64,000 bases of DNA from Thermodesulfobacteriota bacterium. Its GTDB lineage: Bacteria; Desulfobacterota; Desulfobacteria; Desulfobacterales; Desulfosudaceae. Positions 25,175 to 34,052 of the stretch are shown in pieces. The translations under genes and the position numbers were made by a program. Where the stretch lies: NCBI GenBank assembly GCA_040753795.1, contig JBFMDX010000002.1, positions 248,001 through 312,000 of the forward strand, read 5' to 3'. The stretch's first letter is position 1. Each line of letters starts with the position of its first letter. The notes under the pieces are model-generated. The model was not told the DNA's origin and did no database searches. It saw only the letters and a program-made list of their open reading frames with translations.

Positions 25175-26698
25175 ATGGCTAAAAATCGAATTCTTTTCGT
25201 CTGTCTGCTGCTGGTTGTGCTGCTGGCGGTATGGACACTGCCCGGGCTGGCCCGGGATGCCCGGGACAAGGGGCAGAGCCAGTTTACGCTGGGCGTTTTC
25301 GCCTTTGAGAACGGGGACTATCAGGCCGCGGAAAATCATTTCCAGCAGGCCCTTTCCGCTGACGGCGGTAATCCATACTACAATTATTATATGGGAAAGG
25401 TGTGCCTGCAGAAAGAAGACTATTCCCGGGCCGCCGTCTATCTGGAAAAGGCCGCCCAGGCGGGCAAGGGGCTGCCCGATCTGGCCTATAACTGGGCCTA
25501 TGTCAATTACAAGCTGAATGATTATGCCGCCGCCGGAAAACTGTTTGAGGCCCTGACCGTATCCGAACCCGGCAACGTTTTGGCCCAATATTATGCCGGC
25601 CTGTCCCTCTATAAACAGGAGAAATACCAGCCGGCCCTGACGCATTTGAACCGGGCCGCCGGCCTGGAAACTCCCGTCCGTTATAATGCCGACTATCACG
25701 CCGGCCTCTGCGATATCAAGCTCGGTGATCTGGCCTCGGCCAGGGAGCGGCTGACCCGGGTTCAGCAGAATGCCGGGGAGAGTGAGTTGCGGCAGTCCGC
25801 CGCCGCTCTTCTGGAAAAAATTCCCCAGATGGAGCGGGAAGCGCGTCGGTATTCCCTGACGGCCAAACTGGGCTGGGAATATGACGACAATATCGCCCTG
25901 GAACCGATTGATGAGAATGATCTTTATGCGGATGAAGGCGATCATTTTTTCAGCGGCTATGTCTTCGGCACCTATGACCTCATCAAGACCGATACGCTGG
26001 TCATGGGGGCGGGATATGGCCAATACTGCACCCTTCACGACGATCTGGATGAATACGATTTAACCGCCAGTCTGTTTGATCTTTATGCCCGGTACCGGCT
26101 GCAAGATTACACCTTTGCCATTTCCTACAACCCCGATTACTACTGGCTGGATTCGGAAAGCTATCTGTGCCGGAACGAGATCACCACCACCATCAGCCGT
26201 GAATTCGACCGTTTTCTGACGGAATTTTCCTATAACCATCAGCGGGATAACAACATGTACGATTCCGATCAGGACGGTTATGCCAACGAAATATTTTTCA
26301 GGTGCCAGTACGCCCTGCCGGAGGAACGGGGAGCGCTTCGGGCCGGAGTCGGCTACGAAGTCAAATCCGCCGACAGTGACGACTACGACTATGATACCGT
26401 CTCCACCGAACTGGTGGCCACGTTCAGGACATGGTGGAAGGTTTACCTCGGCCTGTGCGGAGAATGCGAAGTCCAGCAGTATGACCATGCCAACTCTGTT
26501 TACGGCAAAAAACGGGATGATACCAAATATACCGGCAATGTTCTGCTGTCCCGGAATATCATCAACGAGATGATCGCGGCTCATATCGGCTACGAATACA
26601 CGAAAAACAATTCGAACATAGACGACGTTACCCGGTATAATGAAAGCTTCGAATACGAAAGCAACGCCGTCAAAGTTTTCTGCACATTCCAACTCTAA
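25175..26698 (+). CDS. TPR protein with C-terminal outer-membrane beta-barrel
   Basis: 507 residues from ATG 25175, which has GGGGGTGG just upstream; ATG 25160 and 25163 are alternatives. A signal peptide covers about residues 1-27 (FVCLLLVVLLAVWTLPGLA). Residues ~35-230 are tetratricopeptide repeats (FTLGVFAFENGDYQAAENHF, YNYYMGKVCLQKEDYSRAA, and so on). Residues ~235-507 alternate polar and aromatic residues (KLGWEYDDNIAL, SGYVFGTYDL, VMGAGYGQY, YRLQDYTFAISYNP) and end in VKVFCTFQL, as expected of a barrel. The layout recalls TPR-plus-barrel exporters such as Slam/DUF560 proteins, though no direct homology is claimed. It is first in a unit with a FecR-domain protein and a beta-helix protein. 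Confidence 0.7.
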   Translation: MAKNRILFVCLLLVVLLAVWTLPGLARDARDKGQSQFTLGVFAFENGDYQAAENHFQQALSADGGNPYYNYYMGKVCLQKEDYSRAAVYLEKAAQAGKGLPDLAYNWAYVNYKLNDYAAAGKLFEALTVSEPGNVLAQYYAGLSLYKQEKYQPALTHLNRAAGLETPVRYNADYHAGLCDIKLGDLASARERLTRVQQNAGESELRQSAAALLEKIPQMEREARRYSLTAKLGWEYDDNIALEPIDENDLYADEGDHFFSGYVFGTYDLIKTDTLVMGAGYGQYCTLHDDLDEYDLTASLFDLYARYRLQDYTFAISYNPDYYWLDSESYLCRNEITTTISREFDRFLTEFSYNHQRDNNMYDSDQDGYANEIFFRCQYALPEERGALRAGVGYEVKSADSDDYDYDTVSTELVATFRTWWKVYLGLCGECEVQQYDHANSVYGKKRDDTKYTGNVLLSRNIINEMIAAHIGYEYTKNNSNIDDVTRYNESFEYESNAVKVFCTFQL

Positions 26699-26717
26699 TA
26701 TTCAGGAGTTTACCGCC

Positions 26718-27701
26718 ATGACAGCTTTTAAAAATAATAAATATGCGTTCGTTTTTTTGCCGGTCCTGCTGGCGTTTATGGCCGTCATTCTGGTCAGTGA
26801 CGTCAGGCGCGCTTCGGCCGCCCAGGACAGCGTCATCCCGGAAAATCTAACCATTGAGCAGACCTATCGGCCGGGCCCCGGACAGAGCGTGGGGGTCGCC
26901 AGGCAGGCCCGTGGCAAAGTGGTGGTTCAGCATGAAAAGGAAGACCACGGCTACGCGGTCAGCAATGGAATGAACCTGTATAATGGGGACACCCTTTATA
27001 CCGCCCATGACGGGCACCTTGAGCTGGCCTTCAATGACGGCAGCAACCTGGTCCTGGCTGCCGACACCAAGCTGGCCATCGATAAAAGCATTTTCGATCC
27101 TGATTCCAAGAGCCGGCTCTCTTTTCTCAATATGGCGGCCGGGAAAGCCCGTTTCATGGTCAAGAAAATGTCCGACTACCATCATTCCCAGTTCAACGTC
27201 AAAACCGAGTCGTCCGTGGTGGGCGTCCGCGGGTCGGACTTTATCCTGGAAATCAGCCAGCAGGGCAAGAAGACGGTGATTACGGCCCTGGGCAACACGG
27301 TTCTGGAAATACTCGACCCGGCTCACCCCCTGGAGGAACCGGTCCTGGTCACCTCATTCCAGCAACTGGTGACCGTGCTGGGAGAAATCATGGGCAGGCC
27401 GGTGGATATTTCCGAGGAAGAAATCATGAAGCTCCTAAAGAAGCTGGACCTGTTGTCTTCAGGCGGTGGAGAGGGCGGCGGCCAGGGCGGTGAGGAAGGC
27501 GGTTATGTCCCGGACGGCGGCAGCATGGAATACCTGACGGGCGGAGATATTGACCAGTCGCAATTCAGGCCCGGACCCCGCAAGCCCTTTCCGGATGCCA
27601 TTGAAGACGCCGGACCGGACGAAGCCGGTGATGATCCGGACCGGGAGATGAGGCCCCGCCCGCCGGTTCCCCAACTGCCGGATGTGCCGTCCCATCCGTA
27701 A
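26718..27701 (+). CDS. FecR-domain periplasmic protein
   Basis: 327 residues from ATG 26718 with CAGGAG upstream, only 19 bases after the TPR/barrel gene. Residues ~1-37 are a signal peptide (hydrophobic FLPVLLAFMAVILV, then ASAA). Residues ~50-190 form a FecR-type beta fold: VGVARQARGKVVV, LYNGDTLYTAHDGHLELAF, KLAIDKSIFD, SSVVGVRGSDFIL. The GVRGTxF-like block is the usual FecR/LysM-associated signature. A helical segment near residues 200-245 is followed by a Gly-rich linker and a Pro-rich tail. FecR domains occur in anti-sigma sensors and in surface or periplasmic proteins; no cytoplasmic anti-sigma part is present, so a structural or envelope role is more likely. Confidence 0.75.
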   Translation: MTAFKNNKYAFVFLPVLLAFMAVILVSDVRRASAAQDSVIPENLTIEQTYRPGPGQSVGVARQARGKVVVQHEKEDHGYAVSNGMNLYNGDTLYTAHDGHLELAFNDGSNLVLAADTKLAIDKSIFDPDSKSRLSFLNMAAGKARFMVKKMSDYHHSQFNVKTESSVVGVRGSDFILEISQQGKKTVITALGNTVLEILDPAHPLEEPVLVTSFQQLVTVLGEIMGRPVDISEEEIMKLLKKLDLLSSGGGEGGGQGGEEGGYVPDGGSMEYLTGGDIDQSQFRPGPRKPFPDAIEDAGPDEAGDDPDREMRPRPPVPQLPDVPSHP

Positions 27702-27762
27702 ACAGGGGCGCCCCGGAAATGAACGGACCAATAAAATGATCAAATAGCAGGAGATGAACGTC

Positions 27763-30738
27763 ATGAAAACAACCCGACTGATTATATTAACCATAATTCT
27801 GGCCCTGCTGGCCGTGCCGGCCGTTCTGATGGCGGCGGCGGGACCGGGGGCCACTTCATACTATGTGGACATCGCCAACGGTGACGACGCCAATAATGGG
27901 TTGGCCGCCTATTCCCCGCTGAATGTTCCGCCTGACGGTCCCTGGAAGACCCTCCATTACGCGGCCAGCACGCTGGAGGACACGGACAACAATATCATTT
28001 ACGTGGCGGCGGGTGTTTACAGTGCACTCAATGGCGAACCCGATGATACCCTGCAATTTTTCATGTCCAACTCCTCCATTCTGGGCGCTCCCGGCGGCGG
28101 CACCATCATTGATGCCAGCGGAGATCTCGCCTTCTGGGATACCGCCGTTTATATGTACGCCTGCAACAACGTTCTGTTCAGTGATTTTGAGGTGCGCAAT
28201 GCCTCCCTTGACGGCATCTATGTCGAATTCGGGTCAGGCGTCGTTATCACCCGGTGCAATGTCCATGACAACTTGAGTTACGGTATTGTTTTGTATGAAT
28301 GCGACAGCGCCACCACGGTGAACCGGAACCGGATTTACAACAACCCGGACGGGATTGAGGTTTCGTCCTTCGGTTCTATTTTTTCTTCTTCTCCCTGGAT
28401 CGTCAACAACCTGATTTTCGGGCAATCGGAAAACATGGGCCGGGGGATTGTCGTCCAAGCCATGGGCTCCACGACCAACGTCTCTCCCACGATCTTCCAT
28501 AACACGATCGACCGGGGGATGAGTTACGGAATAGAGTTAAACAATCCGGATCTCGGGACTATGTCGCCGAGCATCCAGTACAACATCATCACCAACTGCG
28601 GCACGGGTATTTACGGTTATAACTTGTCCGGCACACTTGACCCCTACATTGATTATAATGATCTGTTCGGAAACGGCGTTGACTACAACGGCGTTGTTTC
28701 CGGGGCGAACGATCTGGCCCTGGATCCCCTGTATGTTGATCCCGCGTCGGGCACCAACTATCATTTAACGGCTGGTTCTCCCTGTATTGACGCGGCCGTC
28801 GGTTCGGAGAATCCCGAAGACCTGGACGGAACAACGCGGCCCCAGGGGATGGGGATCGATATCGGCTGTTACGAATATTACCTTTCCACTCCGGTGCCCC
28901 CCGTCTATATCCCCGGCATCACGGTGGTTCCTACCGAGGGCCTGGTTACCGGTGAAGACGGCTCCGGGGCCACCTTTACGGTGGTACTTAACAGCCCGCC
29001 GGCGGCCGACGTGACCATCCCCCTGTCCAGTTCGGATACCAGCGAAGGTACGGTTTCACCCGCTTCGCTGACGTTTACGCCGACCAACTGGTATACCCCC
29101 CGGATTGTCACCGTGAAAGGCGTTGACGACAGCTTAAACGACGGGGATATCCCCTACACGGTCGTTCTCGGCCCGGCGGTCAGTAACGCCAGCGATTATA
29201 ACGGGCTGGACGGAGCCGATGTCGGCGTCGTCAACAATGACAATGACGGCCCGGGCTTCCGGGTTACCCCGACCTCAGGCCTGATGACCTCCCGGTTCGG
29301 CGGCAGCGACACCTTCACGGTGGTGCTGACCTGTCAGCCCGCGGCGCCGGTGAATGTTTCCCTGTCCAGTTCCGACACCGGCGTCGGCATCGTGTCTCCC
29401 CAGGAGTTGATCTTTACTCCCGTCAACTGGAATGTTCCCCAGTCCGTTACCGTCACCGGTCAGGACAACGGGACCGCCGGGAATGTGCCCTATACGGTGA
29501 TCACTGCTCCGGGTGTCAGCGACGACCCGGACTATAACGGACTCGATCCCGATGACGTGGGCGTAACCAACATCGACAACCTGCCGGCGAGCCAGCCCCA
29601 GTATGTCTATCCGTTGCCTTCTCAACGGTTCGCTCCGGGCAATCCGGTTGCCCTGCGGGGCAGTGCTTTTTATGATCCTGACGGGGACAGCCACGTGGAA
29701 AGCTACTGGCGCATCGGGCTGGCGGGCCGGAACACCTTCGGCTGCCAGGATTACCCGGAATTTTTTGATCACCTTTCGTCCAGTGATCTGACGGAATATT
29801 CTCTGCCCGTCGATCTCCTGGCTACCGGCGTGGCGTATCAATGGGTCGTCGCTTACCGGGATGCGGGCAGCGGTGTTTTCTCCTGGTCCGACAGGGATGA
29901 GCAGGAAAACAACGTGTTTATTATCGGCCAGGAGGAGACGGTGGAGCTGCCGCCCATTCCGCCGGGGAACCGGGCCCGGGATTTTCAGATGCGGTCTTTC
30001 CATCATTATATCAGCGGGGATGCAAGCGCCGCGGGCGTGATCGGCGACGACCTGGTCGGCGGGTACAATACCCGTTATTATCGTATCGGCACCTATGACA
30101 CCGAGAACAACGGCGCCTATCAGGAATATCCCTCATTCAGCGTTTATCCCGGCCAGGCCGCCTGGTTTCTGGCCAGAAACGGCCTGACCGTCGATCTTAC
30201 GGGCGTGCCGGTGACCGTAACCGAGGACGTGGATGTGCCGCTGAAATTTTATGACGATACCGATAACGGCTGGAACATGATCGGCCCTCCCAACGACCGG
30301 AATTACCGCTGGGAGGACGTGGAGGTGGTGGTCTACGGCGGCGGCGGCAACTGCGATATCGTCTCCGGCCCCACCCGGATCGGCGATCTGGGCGACTCCA
30401 ACCCTTATATTGATCTGCGACTGTGGGAATGGGTCGACGGCGCCTATGTCGAGGCCGGCATGATGATGTCGGGCTACGGCTACTGGGTGAAGGCCAGGCA
30501 GAAAGGGGTGGTCCTGCGGTTCCCCGCCAGCTCTCAGGCCACGCTGAAAAATCCGGGCGTGCTTCTGGCCGTGGCCATGGACAAAATCAGGGAGGAGGCC
30601 CGGGCGCTGGTTTCGCCGGCGGAAGCGCTGGCCGATGCCGATAAGGATTCCCCGCCCCGGCCCATGGACGTGATCGAGGATGAAGGAAAAGAGGGCTCGT
30701 CTTCCGGAGGCACCTGCTTTATCAACACCCTGGAATAA
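27763..30738 (+). CDS. Large secreted beta-helix protein with Ig-like repeats and Gly-Cys-Phe-Ile tail
   Basis: 991 residues. AGGAG at 27749-27753 favours ATG 27763 over ATG 27754. The signal peptide is LIILTIILALLAVPAVLMAAA. Residues ~25-370 form a parallel right-handed beta-helix (SDFEVRNASLDGIYV, NNLIFGQ, PTIFHNTIDRG, PSIQYNIITNCGTGIYG). Residues ~385-490 and ~490-605 are two tandem ~105-residue domains sharing FTVVL...SSSDT...VSP...FTP.NW and PYTV...DYNGLD...DVGV.N.DN. A further fold of uncertain type follows to about residue 940. The C-terminus is Glu/Lys-rich, then SSSGGTCFINTLE, like a shortened Gly-rich Cys-Phe-Ile C-terminal box known from deltaproteobacterial surface proteins. It is probably the surface or secreted product of this three-gene unit. 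Confidence 0.75.
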   Translation: MKTTRLIILTIILALLAVPAVLMAAAGPGATSYYVDIANGDDANNGLAAYSPLNVPPDGPWKTLHYAASTLEDTDNNIIYVAAGVYSALNGEPDDTLQFFMSNSSILGAPGGGTIIDASGDLAFWDTAVYMYACNNVLFSDFEVRNASLDGIYVEFGSGVVITRCNVHDNLSYGIVLYECDSATTVNRNRIYNNPDGIEVSSFGSIFSSSPWIVNNLIFGQSENMGRGIVVQAMGSTTNVSPTIFHNTIDRGMSYGIELNNPDLGTMSPSIQYNIITNCGTGIYGYNLSGTLDPYIDYNDLFGNGVDYNGVVSGANDLALDPLYVDPASGTNYHLTAGSPCIDAAVGSENPEDLDGTTRPQGMGIDIGCYEYYLSTPVPPVYIPGITVVPTEGLVTGEDGSGATFTVVLNSPPAADVTIPLSSSDTSEGTVSPASLTFTPTNWYTPRIVTVKGVDDSLNDGDIPYTVVLGPAVSNASDYNGLDGADVGVVNNDNDGPGFRVTPTSGLMTSRFGGSDTFTVVLTCQPAAPVNVSLSSSDTGVGIVSPQELIFTPVNWNVPQSVTVTGQDNGTAGNVPYTVITAPGVSDDPDYNGLDPDDVGVTNIDNLPASQPQYVYPLPSQRFAPGNPVALRGSAFYDPDGDSHVESYWRIGLAGRNTFGCQDYPEFFDHLSSSDLTEYSLPVDLLATGVAYQWVVAYRDAGSGVFSWSDRDEQENNVFIIGQEETVELPPIPPGNRARDFQMRSFHHYISGDASAAGVIGDDLVGGYNTRYYRIGTYDTENNGAYQEYPSFSVYPGQAAWFLARNGLTVDLTGVPVTVTEDVDVPLKFYDDTDNGWNMIGPPNDRNYRWEDVEVVVYGGGGNCDIVSGPTRIGDLGDSNPYIDLRLWEWVDGAYVEAGMMMSGYGYWVKARQKGVVLRFPASSQATLKNPGVLLAVAMDKIREEARALVSPAEALADADKDSPPRPMDVIEDEGKEGSSSGGTCFINTLE

Positions 30739-30759
30739 TCAATTCGGCGCTTATTGTTT

Positions 30760-30799
30760 CATGGCGGGGGAGGGCTTGTTTTCCCCCGCCATGTTTTTT
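30760..30799 (+). terminator. Strong intrinsic terminator
   Basis: Perfect 12-base arms CATGGCGGGGGA (30760-30771) and TCCCCCGCCATG (30782-30793), a 10-base loop, then six T. It closes the TPR/FecR/beta-helix unit and separates it from asnB. Confidence 0.9.
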
Positions 30800-30828
30800 C
30801 TTGCGGCATGGTGATATGAGAACCGGTT

Positions 30829-32721
30829 ATGTGCGGAATCAGCGGCATCATTTCAGCTTCCCTGGACGGGAAAGAAATACTGGCCCGCCTGGAGCGGATG
30901 GGCGGGCTCCAGCGCCACCGCGGGCCAGATGATCAGCGGGAACAGGTTTTCGCGGCCGCCGGCCGCCGGGCGGGCCTGGGGCTGGTCCGGTTGTCCATCA
31001 TCGATCTGGCCACCGGCATGCAGCCCATTGTCTGTCCGGAAGACGGCACCGCCATTGTCTGCAACGGACAGGTCTATAATTATATCGAGTTAAGACAGGA
31101 ACTGCCGGGCCAGGCGTTTGTCACCAGCGGGGACATCGAGGCGGCCCTTCATCTGTATCGCCGGAACGGCGTCGACTTCCTCAACTCGCTCAACGGGATG
31201 TACGCCGGCGCCATTTACGACCCGGTCCGGCGGCAGGTGGTGCTGTTCCGGGACCGCTTCGGCGTCAAGCCCCTCTATTACACGGAATATGAAGGCAACT
31301 TGGTTTTTGCCTCGGAGATCAAACCCCTGCTGGCCGGCAGCCTTCGGCCGGCCCGGCTCAACCGGTCGCGTCTTGCCACCTATTTTACCTATCGCTATGT
31401 GCCGGGTGAACAGACCCTGTTTGAAGGCGTGCGGCGGCTGCCGCCGGCCAGCTTCCTGGTCTACGACCTGTGCAGCGGTCAGTACGAGGTTCGCCGCTAC
31501 TGGAACTACCGGCCGGACCGGCCGGAACCGGCCATGACGGAAGCGGCGGCGGAGGAAATCTTTTACGAGATTTTTTCCGACGCGGTTCGGATCCGGCTGC
31601 GCTCGGACGTACCGGTGGGCGCCCTGGTCAGTGGCGGCATCGATTCTTCGGCCGTGGCCGCTTACACGGCGGACCTGACCGGCCCGGTGCGGTTGTTTAC
31701 CATCTCCTTCGCCGAACCGGACTATGATGAACTGGATGATGTGCGGGCGTTTCTGGCCGCCGGCCGGAAGCGGTTTTCCGGGTGCGAACATATGGTCCGC
31801 TCCTGCGATCGGCAGATGCTGGATCGTCTGCCCGACATTGTCGAGGCAATCGAAGAGCCCCTTTGTCTGGGGACCATTCTGCCCACTGACCAGGTCTGCG
31901 AACTGGCCGGAAATCATCTGAAGGTGGTGGTCAGCGGTGAAGGGGCCGACGAAATCTTCGCCGGATACCGCAAATTTCTGATCGAGGCGGCGGCCCATGC
32001 CTATCCCGCCCTTGGCCCGGACGATCGGCAACGGCTGGACGAGGAATACCCGGAGCTGAAGCCCTATCTGGCCGTCCGGGAGAACGATCCGGCCAGGCGC
32101 TATATTCAGAGCGAGCTCCTGTTTGACGGTGCGGCCCTGCGCCGGCTCCTGGGAAGTGATGGCGGCAATGCCGCTTTCCCGTCGGACGCGTTGCCCGATA
32201 TCGATCCGGACGGAAATCCGGTGAACGCAGCCATTGCCTTTGAATGCCGGTCCCGACTGCCGGATTATGTGGCCCTGCGGCTCGACAAACTTTCCATGCG
32301 CCACTCCCTGGAAACGCGCACGCCTTTTCTGGATTACCGGCTGGCTGAATTCGCCGCCCGGCTGCCCCTGCATCTGAAAGTGGATATCGCCGCCGGCATG
32401 GAGAAAGTCGTCTGCCGCCGGGCCTTTGACCGTTTCGGCGTCCTGGACCGGGCTACCGCTTTTCGCCGGAAAAAACCCTTTACTATTCCCATGGCTCGCT
32501 GGCTGGCGGAGCCGGAACGGCTGCCCGAGTCCATTCAGCAGGTGGTGCGCGGCGACATGGTGGTCCGTCAGGGCATTATAAACCCGGATGTCTTTGCCGG
32601 GCTTGTCCGTGGCATATCGGCCGACAACGTCGGGCCCCATACCCTGGTTTCCGGGGCGGACAGGGTTTTTTCGATAATCGTATTTACGCTGTGGTATGAT
32701 CGCTTTATGCGTTCATCATAA
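30829..32721 (+). CDS. asnB: Glutamine-hydrolysing asparagine synthase
   Basis: 630 residues. The mature N-terminal nucleophile is Cys2 (MCGISGII), starting a class II glutamine amidotransferase domain (residues ~2-210, with RHRGPDDQ, LVRLSIIDLATG and the oxyanion CNGQVYN). The synthetase domain follows, with the ATP pyrophosphatase loop LVSGGIDSSAVAAY at about residues 263-276 and SGEGADEIFAGY and RLDKLSMRHSLETRTPFLD later. At 630 residues it is longer than E. coli AsnB (554) and matches the larger AsnB/AsnO-type proteins, some of which amidate substrates other than aspartate. It is 15 bases upstream of a glutamate-cysteine-ligase-like gene, so it may serve a small-molecule pathway. No close ribosome binding site is obvious. 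Confidence 0.87.
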   Translation: MCGISGIISASLDGKEILARLERMGGLQRHRGPDDQREQVFAAAGRRAGLGLVRLSIIDLATGMQPIVCPEDGTAIVCNGQVYNYIELRQELPGQAFVTSGDIEAALHLYRRNGVDFLNSLNGMYAGAIYDPVRRQVVLFRDRFGVKPLYYTEYEGNLVFASEIKPLLAGSLRPARLNRSRLATYFTYRYVPGEQTLFEGVRRLPPASFLVYDLCSGQYEVRRYWNYRPDRPEPAMTEAAAEEIFYEIFSDAVRIRLRSDVPVGALVSGGIDSSAVAAYTADLTGPVRLFTISFAEPDYDELDDVRAFLAAGRKRFSGCEHMVRSCDRQMLDRLPDIVEAIEEPLCLGTILPTDQVCELAGNHLKVVVSGEGADEIFAGYRKFLIEAAAHAYPALGPDDRQRLDEEYPELKPYLAVRENDPARRYIQSELLFDGAALRRLLGSDGGNAAFPSDALPDIDPDGNPVNAAIAFECRSRLPDYVALRLDKLSMRHSLETRTPFLDYRLAEFAARLPLHLKVDIAAGMEKVVCRRAFDRFGVLDRATAFRRKKPFTIPMARWLAEPERLPESIQQVVRGDMVVRQGIINPDVFAGLVRGISADNVGPHTLVSGADRVFSIIVFTLWYDRFMRSS

Positions 32722-32736
32722 ATTAAGGAAGAAGCA

Positions 32737-33684
32737 ATGACACCGATCGATGGCGGCGATCTGATCGAAACATTTTCCGGGCAACTGCTGGCGTGTATCA
32801 GCGAGAAGCTGGCTCCCGCTGCTCCCCGAACTTACGGGTTTGAACACGAGTTTCTGGCCAGGGCGGCCCCCACCTCGGACTGCGTCCGCAAGATGCAGGG
32901 TTGCCTGGCGGAAATGGGGTTTACCTGGAGCGGCAAATACATGGAAAACAGCCGGGGCATGCACGTCACCTTTGAGCCGGGAGGGCAGATCGAATATCAC
33001 AGCATGCCCCTGCCGGCCGGTGCCGATGCTGAATTTGACGCCACCCTCAAGGAGATCGACGCCGTCAATGACGCCATTCGCTGGGAATGCGGTGTGGATT
33101 ATCTCCCGGTCCCTTATATGGCAGGCCGGGGGGAGGGGCCGCTGTGCCTGACCAGCGAGCGCTACGTCAATCTCCACAAGCGGCTGGCCGTTAGCGGTAC
33201 CCGCGGTCATGAGATGATGAAGGGCACGGCCTCGATTCATCTCCACGCCCGGATCCTGACCCTGTCCGAGATGCCGGCCCTGTTTGCGCTCATGACCCGG
33301 ATGGCCGAAAGCCAGGCGTTTTGCATGGGGCCGGACCGAAGGGACATCTGGAACAACACCGATCCTTCCCGGTGCGGCATGCCTTACCTGCGGCCCGACG
33401 ACGGAACGACGGCCCACGCCCTGTGCCGGGATATCGTCCGGGTGGGCATGGCGGCAGTGGTCCTGGGAGCGGAAGTTCCGTTTCGGGAAATGAAAAATCC
33501 GGGCTTTGAATCGTTTTTATACCATCTGACCACTGTTTTCACCGATGTCCGTCTGAACATGAGCGCCCCCACCCTGGAGCTGCGCACCCTGGACGCCATG
33601 CCGGCGGAAGATTTCAAGGGGAAATGGAAGCTGTTTATCGATCAGGTTGAAACGCTGGGAGGACAACATGACCAAAGCCGTTGA
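32737..33684 (+). CDS. Glutamate-cysteine ligase-like (GCS2/EgtA-type) carboxylate-amine ligase
   Basis: 315 residues, preceded by AAGGAAGAAG. Segments match the GCS2 superfamily, which joins an amino group to the gamma-carboxyl of glutamate using ATP. These are YGFEHEF at about residues 31-37 (metal/ATP glutamates), GMHVTFEPGGQIEYHS, KGTASIHLHA and DIWNNTDPSRCGMPYL; the last resembles the W..TDP.R.G substrate loop of plant/alphaproteobacterial GshA and of EgtA. At 315 residues it is shorter than those enzymes (about 400-450). Substrate is therefore open: gamma-glutamylcysteine or another gamma-glutamyl product. It lies between asnB and a glutaredoxin and overlaps the latter by 17 bases, so the three form one operon. 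Confidence 0.65.
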   Translation: MTPIDGGDLIETFSGQLLACISEKLAPAAPRTYGFEHEFLARAAPTSDCVRKMQGCLAEMGFTWSGKYMENSRGMHVTFEPGGQIEYHSMPLPAGADAEFDATLKEIDAVNDAIRWECGVDYLPVPYMAGRGEGPLCLTSERYVNLHKRLAVSGTRGHEMMKGTASIHLHARILTLSEMPALFALMTRMAESQAFCMGPDRRDIWNNTDPSRCGMPYLRPDDGTTAHALCRDIVRVGMAAVVLGAEVPFREMKNPGFESFLYHLTTVFTDVRLNMSAPTLELRTLDAMPAEDFKGKWKLFIDQVETLGGQHDQSR

Positions 33685-33934
33685 AATTTACACCACGGGC
33701 GTGTGCCCTTACTGCATCCGGGCCAAGGCCCTGCTGGACAAAAAGAAGATCGCCTACGCCGAGCGCCGGGTGGATGAAACGCCGGCTTTTGCCGACGAGG
33801 CGGTCAGGCGAAGCGGTGGCCGGACCACCGTCCCCCAGATTTTCATCAACGGCGTTCATGTGGGCGGCTGTGACGAGCTGTATGCGCTGGAAAGGGAGAA
33901 GAAGCTGGATGCCTTGCTACCGATTCCAAATTAA
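33668..33934 (+). CDS. Glutaredoxin (GrxC type)
   Basis: 88 residues from ATG 33668, with GGGAGG upstream inside the end of the preceding gene. The thioredoxin fold is complete: EIYTTGVCPYCIRAKALLDKK with the CPYC redox pair, VDETP, TTVPQIFINGVHVGGCDEL (the cis-Pro TVPxIFI and GGxDDL glutathione-binding motifs, here with GGCDEL). The protein reduces disulfides with glutathione or a similar thiol in the cytoplasm. Its last codons (LPIPN and the stop) lie in the left arm of a 123-base inverted-repeat element, so the element appears to have supplied the C-terminus. The ligase-like neighbour could make the cognate thiol, but no GshB is seen. Confidence 0.87.
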   Translation: MTKAVEIYTTGVCPYCIRAKALLDKKKIAYAERRVDETPAFADEAVRRSGGRTTVPQIFINGVHVGGCDELYALEREKKLDALLPIPN

Positions 33935-34040
33935 AGCGCTCTCTTCGTTGGCTGCGTCGTCGGCTCCTCGACGTATTATCAATACGCCTGCGTCGCCTCC
34001 TTCTGGCCGCCTTGAGATCATCTTTAATTTGGAATCGGTA
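33918..34040. mobile_element. 123-bp inverted-repeat element (MITE/REP-like)
   Basis: Perfect 19-base terminal arms: TACCGATTCCAAATTAAAG at 33918-33936 and its exact reverse complement at 34022-34040. Inside is a second palindrome, CGTATT-ATC-AATACG (33972-33986), flanked by GCTGCGTCG and CCTGCGTCG copies. No transposase is encoded. The left arm overlaps the last codons and stop of the glutaredoxin gene. The shape fits a non-autonomous mobile repeat or REP cluster. Confidence 0.6.
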
Positions 34041-34052
34041 TTAAAGGGTGCC

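Noticed and set aside
31090-32640. Minus-strand open frame of 516 codons opposite asnB
   Set aside because: Antisense shadow; asnB motifs are complete on the plus strand.
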